In this document: positions 24,211 to 33,151 of the stretch, one piece after another
Numbering within the stretch: position 1 is the first letter of the stretch
How the letters are laid out: each line of letters starts with the position of its first letter
NCBI GenBank assembly: GCA_013360445.1
Contig: JABWBP010000022.1
Span: 1-44,329 of the forward strand
Source of the DNA: Calditrichaceae bacterium
GTDB taxonomy: Bacteria > Calditrichota > Calditrichia > RBG-13-44-9 > J075
Reading direction: 5' to 3'
Length of the DNA: 44,329 bases
Position numbers and translations under genes: made by a program
Notes under the pieces: model-generated
What the model saw: only the letters and a program-made list of their open reading frames with translations
What the model was told of the DNA's origin: nothing
Database searches by the model: none

Positions 24211-25332
24211 ATCCGTGGAAGTACCGGCCTGAATAGCTGCCAACAGGGTTTCAAATTTATCCAGCGCCCTCTCTACCGGCAGGTCTCGCAGGCTGAATGG
24301 ATCCTCGGACAATACAATCTGGTGCGGCACTCCAACGGGGTTCCAGACCGTGATGTTCTCGCCGATCATCAACACCAGCACCGGCGCGCCCATGGCCGAG
24401 GCGGCATGGGCGATGGAAGTATCCGGGGTAATCAAGACGTGCACGTGGCGGAGGAACTCCATGATCACCCGGAAATCGGAATGCGGGGGGATAACCGTTA
24501 CCCGCTCGCTGGCGACCGCCCCGGCTAATTGCTCCGCCGCTTCCGGGCGCCGGGGATTGGTGAAAATCGCCCAGCCGTCGATGCGGCCGGGGAATTTTTC
24601 GACCGCCTGGCGCAAGAATCGGGCGTACTTTTCCGGCGGCCACTCCCGGCGGGGCAGCCCCGCGGAGAGGTTGATCGCCGCCACCCGGGGCGGGTTCGAT
24701 TTCACCGGCAGGCTCGCCAGCACCCGCTCGAACAGGCTCTTCGCCTGGTTTTTGATCTCCGCGGGATAATCCGCCCAGGGCGCCTGCACCCGGGAAATAT
24801 CCGCGCTGAGCAGGTCCGCATTCAATAAAAACAGGCGCTGCAGCATGTGAATTTCCCGTTTGGGAGGCAGCTCGATCAGCCGGTTGTAGAAATACCCGAA
24901 GCGCTCCTGGTCGCCGGCTAAGCGCACCGCCCCGGGGCCGGCCAGCCGGGCAATCAGCCCGAAGGTAAAGGAGGGGCGGGTCACCAGGTTGACGATCACG
25001 TCGTAGCGGTTGCGGCGCAGTTCCCGGACCAGTTTGAGGGTGCGCAGGGGATTTTTGTAGTGAAGATAGATACGGTCAACGTAGCCGCTTCCCCGCAGCA
25101 GAATCGCGTTTTGCGGGCTACACAGGGCATCGAGGCGGGTATCGGCAAAAGCGCGGCGGAACTCCCGGAACACCGGCAGGGAGAGCACCATGTCGCCTAA
25201 CACGTCGTAGCGCAGAATCAATATGCGCCGGTAGGGAGGCGCCGGGGTTCGGGGAGGCTGGGAAAGCAGGCTGCGCAGCAGCGCTGCGCTGGTATTCTTG
25301 AAGCCGATCTCCAAACGTTTGACAAATCCCAT
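24208..25332 (-). CDS. GT9-family glycosyltransferase (heptosyltransferase-like)
   Basis: About 374 residues, an ADP-heptose:LPS heptosyltransferase-like GT9 enzyme of the GT-B fold. The N-terminal RRILILRYDVLGDMVLSLPVFREFRRAF is the family's opening strand-helix. LCSPQNAILLRGSGYVDRIY, VAAINLSAGLPRREWPPEKYARFL and the nucleotide-sugar site HVLITPDTSIAHAASAMGAPVLVLMIG follow. It likely transfers heptose or another sugar to an LPS core-like acceptor in the cytoplasm. I place the start at 25332 (MGFVKRLEIG), with GGAG eight bases upstream; the longer frame runs into word-repeat DNA. It lies between the ABC exporter and the GT22 genes, consistent with envelope glycolipid synthesis. Confidence 0.92.
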   Translation of the reverse strand: MGFVKRLEIGFKNTSAALLRSLLSQPPRTPAPPYRRILILRYDVLGDMVLSLPVFREFRRAFADTRLDALCSPQNAILLRGSGYVDRIYLHYKNPLRTLKLVRELRRNRYDVIVNLVTRPSFTFGLIARLAGPGAVRLAGDQERFGYFYNRLIELPPKREIHMLQRLFLLNADLLSADISRVQAPWADYPAEIKNQAKSLFERVLASLPVKSNPPRVAAINLSAGLPRREWPPEKYARFLRQAVEKFPGRIDGWAIFTNPRRPEAAEQLAGAVASERVTVIPPHSDFRVIMEFLRHVHVLITPDTSIAHAASAMGAPVLVLMIGENITVWNPVGVPHQIVLSEDPFSLRDLPVERALDKFETLLAAIQAGTSTD

Positions 25333-25349
25333 GCGTGGCTCCGTAATGC

Positions 25350-25497
25350 AAGAACCAAATTCCAAGAGCCAGGAGCCAGGAGCCAATGCCGAAGGCATCC
25401 TTTGAGATTGGGAAAACCAGGAAAAGGGATGAGGCGATTTGGAATTTGGTTCTTGGTTCCTGCTTCTTGGCTCCTGGTTCTGAGGTTTTGGCTCTTG
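25350..25497. repeat. Inverted pair of heptamer arrays between the GT9 and ABC genes
   Basis: The left side has CCAGGAG-type heptamers (about 25363-25390). The right side has seven TTGGTTC-type heptamers (25446-25494), running to three bases from the ABC gene's stop codon. Arms 25350-25363 and 25441-25454 pair perfectly (14 bp), and 25365-25377 pairs with 25469-25481 with one mismatch. Confidence 0.8.
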
Positions 25498-27363
25498 TCA
25501 AGCATTGAACTGCAACTCGTACAGCTTCCGGTAGCGCTCGGAGCGTTCTAACAACTCTTCGTTGGGGCCTTCGTCGATGACCTGGCCGTCTTCTAACACC
25601 ACGATTTTATCGGAATTGACGATGGAGGAGAGCCGGTGCGCGATCATAAACACGGTGCGGTCCTTCATCAAATTCTCGATCGCCTCCTGGATCAGGAATT
25701 CCGATTCCGAATCCAGCGAGGAGGTGGCTTCATCGAAAATGAGGATGGGGGGATTTTTGAGAATCGCCCGGGCGATGGAGAGGCGCTGCCGCTGCCCCCC
25801 GGAGAGCAGCATCCCCCGCTCCCCGATAATGGTATTGAAACCATCCGGCAGCTCGGTGATGAAATGATAAGCGTTGGCCAATTTCGCCGCCCGTTCGATC
25901 TCTTCCGGGGAATAACGTTCCAACCCGTAAGCAATGTTATTCGCCACGGTATCATCGAAAAGGATCACTTCCTGGGTAACGATGCCCATCAACCCGCGCA
26001 GGCTGTCCAGAGTCATGTCGCGCACGTCGATCCCGTCGATGCGGATGGCGCCGCCGTTAACGTCGTAAAAACGGGGCAGCAAATTCACCAGGGTGGTCTT
26101 TCCCGCCCCGCTGCTGCCCACAAAAGCGATCTTCTCGTGTTTGTTTACCCGCAGGTTAACGCCTTTCAATACCAGCTCGCTGCCGGGATTATAGCGGAAG
26201 AAAACGCCCTCGTACTCAATAGCCGCGTCGAAAGTGCGTTTCACCACGGCTCCCGGTTTCTCGCGGATGGGATTTTCCTGGTCGAGAATCCCGAAGATGC
26301 GCTGCCCGGAAGCCAGGGCGATCTGGATATTGTTGTTCACCTCTCCTAAGCTTTTGATAGGATCGAGAATGGAGAATAAAATGATCATAAAGCGCATGAA
26401 ATCTTCCGGGTGCAAGCTCTGGCCGTGCAGGATCAGGTTGCCGCCGTACCAGATCACCCCGATCATCACCCCCACGCCCATGGTTTCGGAGACCGGGCTG
26501 GAGAGCCGGTGCATGCGGATCTGCCGCACCACCGCCCGGAAATGCTCCCGGGTTTTCCGGCGAAATTTTTCGTTTTCGTAGCGTTCCATGGCAAACGCCT
26601 TTACCACTTTGATGCCGGAGATGGTCTCCTGCAGCACGCTGGTCATGTCCGAGAGGCGCTCCTGCACCCGGGTGCTGCGGCGCTTCAGGCTGTTGCCCAC
26701 TTTGCGGATCAAGGTAATGCTGAGGGGCAGGATGGTGATGGCCAGCAAGGCTAACTTCCAACTGATGCTGAATAGCAGCGCCAGGTAGATGCCGATCATG
26801 ATCGGGTCGCGGATGATCTTGGTAAAACTGCGATTCACCGCCACGTTCACCGCGTTGATGTCGTTGGTGATGTTGGAAATCAATCCCCCGGTATTGTGCT
26901 TGTGGAAAAAGCTCATCGACTGGTTGATGATGCGCTCGTACAGCTCCTCGCGCAGGTCGCGCACCACCCGCTGCTCCACGTAGGTCATCCAGAAGAATTC
27001 CAGGAAGGCCATGAGATTTTTCAACAAAAATATCACGAAAATTACCAGGCAGAGCCACTTCAGGGTGGTGAGGGGGTCGCCGGCGGGAAGGAGGGCCTGA
27101 ATTTTCGCCTTCAGCCAGGCGTTCAGGTTCAGGAAACTGGCGTCCGGGACGCCCGGCAGCGGCTGCTGCGCGGTTCCCCCAACCCCCGCGCTGTCGAACA
27201 GGGTGGTAATCACCGGGGCGATCATCCATACCGAAAGGGCGCTGGTGACGATGTAGCCGAAATTGCAGATCACTACCAGGATCAGCTCTTTATAGTAAGG
27301 TTTTAAATAAGAGATGATGCGAAGGTATAACTTGAAGCTATGTTCCGCTAAGGGCCGGGGCAT
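25498..27363 (-). CDS. msbA: MsbA-like ABC exporter (fused membrane and ATPase domains)
   Basis: A 621-residue half-transporter with six membrane helices (about 1-330) and an ATPase domain: Walker A GSSGAGKTTL (about 413-422), Q-loop VTQEVILFDD, signature LSGGQRQRLSIARA (about 517-530), Walker B ILIFDEATSSLD and the H-loop MIAHRLSS. It works as a homodimer flipping lipid-linked substrate across the inner membrane. Its neighbours (GT9, GT22, lipid-modifying transferase) make lipid A-core or a lipid-linked glycan the likely cargo. An insertion between helices 1 and 2 (about 50-95) is longer than in Escherichia coli MsbA. A GAGG ribosome site precedes ATG 27363. The symbol is a homology-level assignment; the substrate is not proven. 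Confidence 0.9.
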   Translation of the reverse strand: MPRPLAEHSFKLYLRIISYLKPYYKELILVVICNFGYIVTSALSVWMIAPVITTLFDSAGVGGTAQQPLPGVPDASFLNLNAWLKAKIQALLPAGDPLTTLKWLCLVIFVIFLLKNLMAFLEFFWMTYVEQRVVRDLREELYERIINQSMSFFHKHNTGGLISNITNDINAVNVAVNRSFTKIIRDPIMIGIYLALLFSISWKLALLAITILPLSITLIRKVGNSLKRRSTRVQERLSDMTSVLQETISGIKVVKAFAMERYENEKFRRKTREHFRAVVRQIRMHRLSSPVSETMGVGVMIGVIWYGGNLILHGQSLHPEDFMRFMIILFSILDPIKSLGEVNNNIQIALASGQRIFGILDQENPIREKPGAVVKRTFDAAIEYEGVFFRYNPGSELVLKGVNLRVNKHEKIAFVGSSGAGKTTLVNLLPRFYDVNGGAIRIDGIDVRDMTLDSLRGLMGIVTQEVILFDDTVANNIAYGLERYSPEEIERAAKLANAYHFITELPDGFNTIIGERGMLLSGGQRQRLSIARAILKNPPILIFDEATSSLDSESEFLIQEAIENLMKDRTVFMIAHRLSSIVNSDKIVVLEDGQVIDEGPNEELLERSERYRKLYELQFNA

Positions 27364-27400
27364 TCAGTACCTCGAAGATAAGGACGGGAGCGTTTACCGA

Positions 27401-27435
27401 AAGACCTCAAAGGTTTTGCAAACCTTTGAGGTCTT
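27401..27435. repeat. Perfect 16-bp palindrome with 3-base loop
   Basis: AAGACCTCAAAGGTTT pairs perfectly with AAACCTTTGAGGTCTT around TGC in the gap between the ABC and transferase genes. There is no clear T-run on either side. It may be an interspersed palindromic element or a weak terminator within the envelope block. Confidence 0.7.
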
Positions 27436-27539
27436 AACTTTATTCTAAATAGGCCTGCAAGTGTACAAAAAAATCCCCTCAAACACAACCGCATTTAACC
27501 GCGTGTAAACAGCGCCGCGCTCCGGAAGTACCGGGGTAC

Positions 27540-29411
27540 CTAAAACTGAACTTTGAAGCCCTTCCGGGAGGTACGGAGAATCTTCGGGGGAGCGTCGTAG
27601 ATATCCAGTTCCCGGTAAATCTCCTCAACTTTTTCCCGGTTTTGGACAATAATGTTGATTTTCTCGCCGGGGTCAAGGGCCAAATTGTACATCTCCTCGC
27701 GCGGCCCTTCCCCATCGCGGATGAACAGGTATTTATAATCCCCTTTCAATACCCCGATGCTCAAAAAAATGCGGTACCGGGTTACCTCGTTATTATTGAG
27801 CATGTAAATGGAGCGATCGGGATCGAGCGGGGAGAGCAGGCTGGCGCCGGTAAGATTATGGGTGATCTCTTCCGGCAGGTCTTGCAGGTTCAGAAGGTCG
27901 ATGAGGGTCGGAACCAGGTCCAAATTCGAAACATTCTTTTCCGTATTGTCACGCAGGTTGGCAATCCGGTCGCCATAATATTCCTGGATTTGCCGGGGCA
28001 CATATATCCATAAGGGAATGCCGCTTTCTTCCTCGTAATAAGTTCGCAAATGCCCGTTGTAACCGTGCTCGTTAAACGCTTCGCCGTGATCGGAGGTGAA
28101 AATCACCACGGTATTTTCCAGGAAACCCTCTTCTTTCAGGGTTTGAAAAACCTCCGCCATCACCGAATCGAGGTAGGCGATGGACTGGTGGTAGCGTTTC
28201 AACAGGTTAAAGGAATTCGTAGGGGCGAAGTAGGGATAGTGGTTGGCGTAGGTTTGCAACACTCCTAAAAACCGCTCCCCCTCTAACCGCGCGGCGAATG
28301 TTTTCCACTGTTCGGCGACAAAACGGTCATCGGTGCCGATATCGTGCACCCGCGGCGCTTCCGCCACGTCTTTATTCCACAGGAAATCGATGTTGGGGGT
28401 ATTGAAAAACTGCCCGATATTCCGCCATTCTAAGGTCTGCGAGGAAATAAAAAAGGTGCGATAATCCAGGCACTTTCCGTAATCGAACAGGAGCGGCATC
28501 CGGTGGAGCGTCTCCCCGGGTTGCAAGGGCGACACCCCGGTCGCCAGCGAAGGAACCGAAAGCATGGTGAAGGTGGAATTGGAATATGCTCTTTTGAAAA
28601 CGAACACTTCTTCCGGATGTTCGCGGATGAAGCGGCTCATAAACGGGGTGGTATCCTCCGGGTAGCCGAATGGGTGCATGCTGGCCCGGCGAAGGCTCTC
28701 GTTCAAAATCAGCAAGATATTGACCGGCGCAACCGCTTCCGCCCGGGGCAGGGAAATCCGCCGGGATTCCTGCAGCCCGCTGCCCTCTACTTGCCTCTTC
28801 AGGATCAGGTTATTGACGACTAAGTGGCTGCTGAGGAAAATGGTGTTCAAATCCGGCATGGCCGCCTGGTCGTACACCTGCACCGCTTCAAGCATCCCGG
28901 CGGCGCTGATTGCAAACAACAAAAGACCGGCGCCGAACTGGCGGAGCGAAAGCGTGCAACCGGAAAATTTTTTGACCTGCCAAATCCACAGGCCGGATAA
29001 CCCCACGGTGAGCAACGTCAGGGCGCTGAAATGCCAGGCTGTTACCGTGCCGGCGACGCCGGAATAAAAATCTTTCGGTTCTTGCAGGATGAATTCTCCC
29101 ACAAAGTAGTTCGGGATGCCGCGGAAATAGTGGTAGAATCCGTATGAAATGATCAAAGCGCATATCTCAGCCAGAAAAACCAGCAGCGCCGCAAGGGCGG
29201 GAATGGCGCGGCCGGATTTGAACAACAAAACCCCCAGGTGGAAGAACAGGAACCAGAAAAGCAGCCCCACTGCCGCGCTGAAGAGGTAAACGGCCCATTC
29301 CGGAAAACTCCACAGCAGCAATACTTTTCCCCGCACCGCCGCATCAATTAGCAGCACAGCGAGGGGAATTCCCCATATTACCGGGGAGAGCCATTCCTTG
29401 GGGATTTTCAA
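27540..29411 (-). CDS. Membrane sulfatase-fold transferase (phosphoethanolamine transferase-like)
   Basis: About 623 residues. Several membrane helices fill the first third. An alkaline-phosphatase-superfamily catalytic domain then starts at VNILLILNESLRRASMHPFGYPEDTTPFMS. The likely Thr/Ser nucleophile lies in SNSTFTMLSVPS (about residue 280), with metal ligands in VIFTSDHGEAFNEHGYNGH. This order fits EptA/OpgE/LtaS-like phospho-group transferases better than true sulfatases: no C/S-x-P-x-R motif is present. It would modify lipid A or another envelope glycan outside the membrane. Two TTG starts are possible. I prefer 29411, with AAGGGA eight bases upstream. A TTGACA-containing promoter-like sequence on the minus strand (29475 to 29447) would overlap the alternative at 29447. 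It is the first gene of the minus-strand envelope block. Confidence 0.85.
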   Translation of the reverse strand: MKIPKEWLSPVIWGIPLAVLLIDAAVRGKVLLLWSFPEWAVYLFSAAVGLLFWFLFFHLGVLLFKSGRAIPALAALLVFLAEICALIISYGFYHYFRGIPNYFVGEFILQEPKDFYSGVAGTVTAWHFSALTLLTVGLSGLWIWQVKKFSGCTLSLRQFGAGLLLFAISAAGMLEAVQVYDQAAMPDLNTIFLSSHLVVNNLILKRQVEGSGLQESRRISLPRAEAVAPVNILLILNESLRRASMHPFGYPEDTTPFMSRFIREHPEEVFVFKRAYSNSTFTMLSVPSLATGVSPLQPGETLHRMPLLFDYGKCLDYRTFFISSQTLEWRNIGQFFNTPNIDFLWNKDVAEAPRVHDIGTDDRFVAEQWKTFAARLEGERFLGVLQTYANHYPYFAPTNSFNLLKRYHQSIAYLDSVMAEVFQTLKEEGFLENTVVIFTSDHGEAFNEHGYNGHLRTYYEEESGIPLWIYVPRQIQEYYGDRIANLRDNTEKNVSNLDLVPTLIDLLNLQDLPEEITHNLTGASLLSPLDPDRSIYMLNNNEVTRYRIFLSIGVLKGDYKYLFIRDGEGPREEMYNLALDPGEKINIIVQNREKVEEIYRELDIYDAPPKILRTSRKGFKVQF

Positions 29412-29447
29412 GATATTCGTCCCTTCGTCAAGTGAATTGTCAGGCAA

Positions 29448-29690
29448 ACATTGTTATTTTGAAAAGGTTTGTCAAGAGGTTTTTTATGATTCCGGCGAAT
29501 TCGCGGGCGCGGCGCCCCCGGGAGCCGCGCCGGAAACTTCGAGCTTTTTCCGGTCGTAAGAGCGCCGATTCCCGCAAATTTTCCTCCTCTTCCCTATTGC
29601 GAATGATTCTCTTAACTCGTAAACTCCGGTGTACCTTGCAAGGCGAGGTCGAATATCCACAATTAACCTCTTTATTCAGGGGAGAAAAAC
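29448..29690. promoter_or_regulatory. Divergent promoter region between the transferase and fadD genes
   Basis: A gene-free stretch of about 240 bases between two divergent genes, so both promoters should lie here. On the minus strand TTGACA (29475-29470) is followed after 17 bases by a weak AATGTT. A GC-rich dyad (GGCGCGG near 29513 facing CCGCGCC near 29534) lies in the middle. No word-repeat array is seen. Confidence 0.4.
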
Positions 29691-31487
29691 ATGGAACTCA
29701 AAAACTATCAAAACGTGCATCAAATGCTCAAAGAGACGGTGGACCGCAACACCCACCGGACAGCCTATCAATGGTTCCCGGAAGCGGGGCGGCTGGAAGG
29801 CGTTACCTGGGGCCAGCTTTACGAACAGTTGAAGCAGGCTGCCAAAAGCCTGATCGCCCTGGGAATCAAAAAAGACGACAAGGTGAACATCCTCAGTTAC
29901 ACCTGCTACCCCTGGATTCTGTGCGACTTCGCAACCATGAGCATCGGGGGCTGCACGGTGGGCATTTATCAGACCCTCCTCCCCAAGGATATCGCTTATA
30001 TCGTCAACCATTCCGACGCGGTGGTGCTCTTTGTAGAAGACGAGATCCAGCTTCAGAAGGTGCTGGAGATCCGGAAACAGATCCCCCACATCCGCAAGGT
30101 GATTCTCTTCCGCGGCAATTACACCGGCGATGAATGGGTAATTTCTTTCGACAAATTCCTGGAATTAGGAAAAAACCTGCCCGACGGCGAGCTCGAGCAG
30201 CGCGCCAAAGAGGTTGGGCCGTACGACGTCGCCGGCATCGTCTATACCTCCGGAACCACCGGCATTCCCAAGGGCGCCATGCTCACCCATGACAATATCA
30301 CTTTCACCGCCCAGTCCGCCCGGATCAGCTTAGACGTGCGCGAAAATGAAGAGACCTTCTTGTTCCTGCCCCTGGCGCACGTATTCGCGCGCATCTGCGT
30401 TTACGCAACCCTGCTGGTCGGCGCTCCCACTGCCATTACCCGCAGCATGGATACCATCGTGGAAGACATCAAGATCACCAAGCCGCACTGGTTCGCCAGC
30501 GTGCCGCGGGTGTACGAAAAGGTGTACGCCAAAGTGTTAGGCGGGGCGGAAGCCAAAGGCGGGCTGGCGCTGAAAATCTTCCAGTGGGCCTGTAAGGTGG
30601 GCGACCAGGTCAGCGATCTGAAATTGAGCAAAAAATCGATTCCGCCGCTGCTGGGGATAGAGTATGCCCTGGCGACCAAATTAGTGTTCAGCAAGATTCA
30701 AGCCGCGTTAGGGGGGCGGGTGCGCTGGTGCGTCAGCGGGGCGGCGCCGCTCAGCCCGCAGATCGGCAAATTCTTCCACGCCGCCGGCATCCTGATCGTG
30801 GAAGGCATCGGGATGACCGAAAACACCTCTTTTACCAATGTGAACCGCTATGAAAACTATCGTTTCGGCTGGGTAGGCCTTCCCGGGCCGGGGATCGAAC
30901 AGAAAATCGGCGAGGACGGGGAAATTCTCTATCGCGGGCGCAACGTCATGAAAGGCTACTATAAAATGCCCCAGGAGACTGCCGAGGTGCTCACCGCGGA
31001 CGGCTGGCTGCACACCGGCGACTTAGGCGAGATCGACGCGGAGAATTTCCTGCGGGTAACCGGGCGCAAGAAGGACCTGATCATCACCTCGGGGGGGAAG
31101 AACATCGCTCCCTCGGCCATCGAAGGAACCCTGGCCACTTCCAAATATATCAACCAGGCCTGCGTCATCGGCGACCGCCAGAAGTACCTCACCGCGCTGG
31201 TCACCTTAGATGCGGACAACGTGAAAGAATACGCCCGGGCCAGCAATATTGCCTTCGACGTCCTGGAAGACTTGATGAAGAATCCCCAAATTCAGCAGTT
31301 GATCGACTCGGTAGTAGCCGAGAAGAATAAAGAATTCGCCTCCTACGAGTCGGTGAAAAGAGTGACCATCGTGCCGGAATTTACCATCGACAACGGGATG
31401 CTCACCCCCACCATGAAGGTAAAACGAAACGTGGTGGCGGAGGTGTACAAAGCGAAGATCGCGGAAATGTATCCTGCCGAGGATTGA
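29691..31487 (+). CDS. fadD: Long-chain fatty-acid--CoA ligase
   Basis: A 598-residue AMP-forming acyl-CoA synthetase that activates fatty acids with ATP and CoA. It shows the P-loop YTSGTTGIPKGAMLTHDN (about 184-201), the FLPLAHVFAR helix, a long-chain-type region (VRWCVSGAAPLSPQIGKFFHAAG), the adenine motif EGIGMTENTS, the hinge/phosphate motif GWLHTGDLGEID, and the catalytic A10-like region LTPTMKVKRN. The internal stretch with DLKLSKKSIPP is characteristic of the larger FadD15/FAA-like subfamily. A GGGGAG ribosome site precedes ATG. A bidirectional terminator follows. It could feed beta-oxidation or lipid salvage; no other fatty acid gene is near. Confidence 0.94.
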   Translation: MELKNYQNVHQMLKETVDRNTHRTAYQWFPEAGRLEGVTWGQLYEQLKQAAKSLIALGIKKDDKVNILSYTCYPWILCDFATMSIGGCTVGIYQTLLPKDIAYIVNHSDAVVLFVEDEIQLQKVLEIRKQIPHIRKVILFRGNYTGDEWVISFDKFLELGKNLPDGELEQRAKEVGPYDVAGIVYTSGTTGIPKGAMLTHDNITFTAQSARISLDVRENEETFLFLPLAHVFARICVYATLLVGAPTAITRSMDTIVEDIKITKPHWFASVPRVYEKVYAKVLGGAEAKGGLALKIFQWACKVGDQVSDLKLSKKSIPPLLGIEYALATKLVFSKIQAALGGRVRWCVSGAAPLSPQIGKFFHAAGILIVEGIGMTENTSFTNVNRYENYRFGWVGLPGPGIEQKIGEDGEILYRGRNVMKGYYKMPQETAEVLTADGWLHTGDLGEIDAENFLRVTGRKKDLIITSGGKNIAPSAIEGTLATSKYINQACVIGDRQKYLTALVTLDADNVKEYARASNIAFDVLEDLMKNPQIQQLIDSVVAEKNKEFASYESVKRVTIVPEFTIDNGMLTPTMKVKRNVVAEVYKAKIAEMYPAED

Positions 31488-31524
31488 TTCCGGGAGGGGC
31501 ATATAACTCCTTCACAGTCCATAA

Positions 31525-31563
31525 AAAACGCGCCGGATGATGATCGCTCATCCGGCGCGTTTT
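31525..31563. terminator. Bidirectional rho-independent terminator
   Basis: A 16-bp stem (AAAACGCGCCGGATGA facing TCATCCGGCGCGTTTT) with a seven-base loop has A-runs on the left and T-runs on the right. It therefore works in both directions between the convergent fadD and peroxidase genes. Confidence 0.92.
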
Positions 31564-31577
31564 GTTTTCTGGTGAAC

Positions 31578-31611
31578 AACCTCCCGGAGGTTCGGAACCC
31601 CCGGGAGGGTT
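31578..31611. repeat. Adjacent CCCGG palindromes
   Basis: AACCTCCCGGAGGTT is a near-perfect palindrome, followed after three bases by a similar one (AACCCCCGGGAGGGTT). The two can also pair with each other. They are probably interspersed repeats of the kind seen at 1-80. Confidence 0.55.
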
Positions 31612-31651
31612 AGATATGCTGGAAAAGGTTAAGTCCTGCGGACAGACCCTC

Positions 31652-33151
31652 TTATTTGATCAGGGTGACTTTCGCGGTCAGCACTTCTCTGCCGCTTTCC
31701 AACCGCACCAGGTAGATGCCGCTGGGCAAATTATTGGCCGAGAAGTCAACCTGGTATTCGCCGGCCGCCTGCGGGCCGTTCACCAGGGTGGCTACCTTCT
31801 GCCCCACGATGTTGAACACATCCATCCGCACCGTTGCCGCTTCCGGCAAAGTATAGCTGAAGCGGGTGGAGGGGTTGAAGGGGTTGGCGCCCACGATTTG
31901 CAACGTCGCGCTCCCAATTGTCAGCGGAGCGTTCTTGGGCTTCGGCAGTTTGTATCCATCCGAAAGAGTCTTCATGAAAGCCACGATGGCTTTTTCCTGG
32001 TGAGCGGTTAATCCCAGGTTACCCAATTCATCGACGTTGATATTGGCGGACACTTCCGGGGCCGGCCAGGGTTCAACGTCGCGGGTGTTGTAGAAATGGG
32101 TGATCTCTTCCAGGGATTTGAAATAGCCATTGTGCCCGAAGGCCTTGGTAAATCCGTTGCCTTTCCGTTTGTCCACGTTTCTCAGGGTCGGAACTCTGTG
32201 TTTACCGTCATTGAAACCTGCCTTCTCAGTCAGTTCAGCAGCGGTAAGGGCGAGCATTTCCGCAGGTACATAGGGAAGAGTTCGCCAGGACTCATCCGCT
32301 ACCAAACCCCTGAGAAAATCTCCCAGGCCATAATCGATCCAGGCCGCGCCGAGCGGGTTGATCGGAACGCCGTTGATAAATACCTCGTCCATATTATAGA
32401 ATGGATTATCCGGGTTTTTAGGAATCCCTAAATTATCGAAGGTATTATCGGTGAATTCCGGCGGCACGTGGCAAGCAGCGCATTGTCCCTGGCCTTCAAA
32501 GAGAGCCAGGCCTTCTGCTTCCAGCGGTGTAAATGTCGTCAGTCCTGCCAAAACGTAATCATATTTTGAAGTAAACTGGTTCACTTCCGCTGAACCTTCA
32601 AAAGCGGCGACAGCCAGGCCCACGCGGTCGTACTCTCCTTCGATGTCATTGAAATTAATTGGAGCGCCCCAGACAACTTGCCATAAACCGGCGTATTTGG
32701 AGGCAGCGATTTGTTGCAGAACATCTTTTTTAGTGGGAACGTTCTGCTCTACCGGGTTCAAAAAGGGTCCCAAAGCTTGTTCCGCCGTCGGGCTTCCCAG
32801 GCGCCAGCCGGTTGCCCGGCCATCCCAGAAGTTACCGCCATAGAACAAATCTTCGCCCGGATCATAATCGAAAATCGGGCTCAGCGTGGCATATCCTGCA
32901 CTGGGCGGCTTGCGGTTACCAAACCGTTGCGGAACCGCTCCCGGATACACCGCTCCTTTTTTATTGATAGCAGGAATGGGACCCGTCCAGCCAACATCCC
33001 CGGCATGGCAGTCTGCGCAGGCCTGCCGATCGGGGTTGGCAATCTTGTCGAAGTATATTTTCTTGCCCAATTGCTCGATGGGGGTAAGCTGGGCAAAAGC
33101 GAGGCTGCTGAGCGCAAAAAGCGCCAGCGCCAGAAAGTAAAATTTCTTCAT
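31652..33151 (-). CDS. Secreted di-heme cytochrome c peroxidase (MauG/CcpA-like) with sorting tail
   Basis: A 499-residue exported protein: signal peptide at 1-20 (LALALFALSSLAFA), then the di-heme peroxidase fold with two c-type heme sites, CADCH (45-49) and CAACH (about 225). FDYDPGEDLFYGGNFWDGRATG, LGPFLNPVEQNVP and HRVPTLRNVDKRKGNGFTKAFGHNGYF are typical of the family. The last 80 residues (VGANPFNPSTRFSYTLPEAATVRMDVFNIVGQKVATL...) form a type IX-like C-terminal sorting domain, so the enzyme is probably surface-exposed or released, unlike classical periplasmic peroxidases. It may reduce hydrogen peroxide or act as an outer redox enzyme. An AAGGGAG ribosome site precedes ATG. It is divergent from the polymerase gene. 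Confidence 0.92.
   Translation of the reverse strand: MKKFYFLALALFALSSLAFAQLTPIEQLGKKIYFDKIANPDRQACADCHAGDVGWTGPIPAINKKGAVYPGAVPQRFGNRKPPSAGYATLSPIFDYDPGEDLFYGGNFWDGRATGWRLGSPTAEQALGPFLNPVEQNVPTKKDVLQQIAASKYAGLWQVVWGAPINFNDIEGEYDRVGLAVAAFEGSAEVNQFTSKYDYVLAGLTTFTPLEAEGLALFEGQGQCAACHVPPEFTDNTFDNLGIPKNPDNPFYNMDEVFINGVPINPLGAAWIDYGLGDFLRGLVADESWRTLPYVPAEMLALTAAELTEKAGFNDGKHRVPTLRNVDKRKGNGFTKAFGHNGYFKSLEEITHFYNTRDVEPWPAPEVSANINVDELGNLGLTAHQEKAIVAFMKTLSDGYKLPKPKNAPLTIGSATLQIVGANPFNPSTRFSYTLPEAATVRMDVFNIVGQKVATLVNGPQAAGEYQVDFSANNLPSGIYLVRLESGREVLTAKVTLIK

Noticed and set aside
25118-25505. Small open frames with runs like LLALGSW in the gap before the GT9 gene
   Set aside because: They are translations of the heptamer arrays, not genes; the GT9 start is placed at 25332 instead.
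27540-29411. True sulfatase
   Set aside because: The formylglycine motif C/S-x-P-x-R is missing; the Thr/Ser context and membrane helices fit phospho-group transferases.
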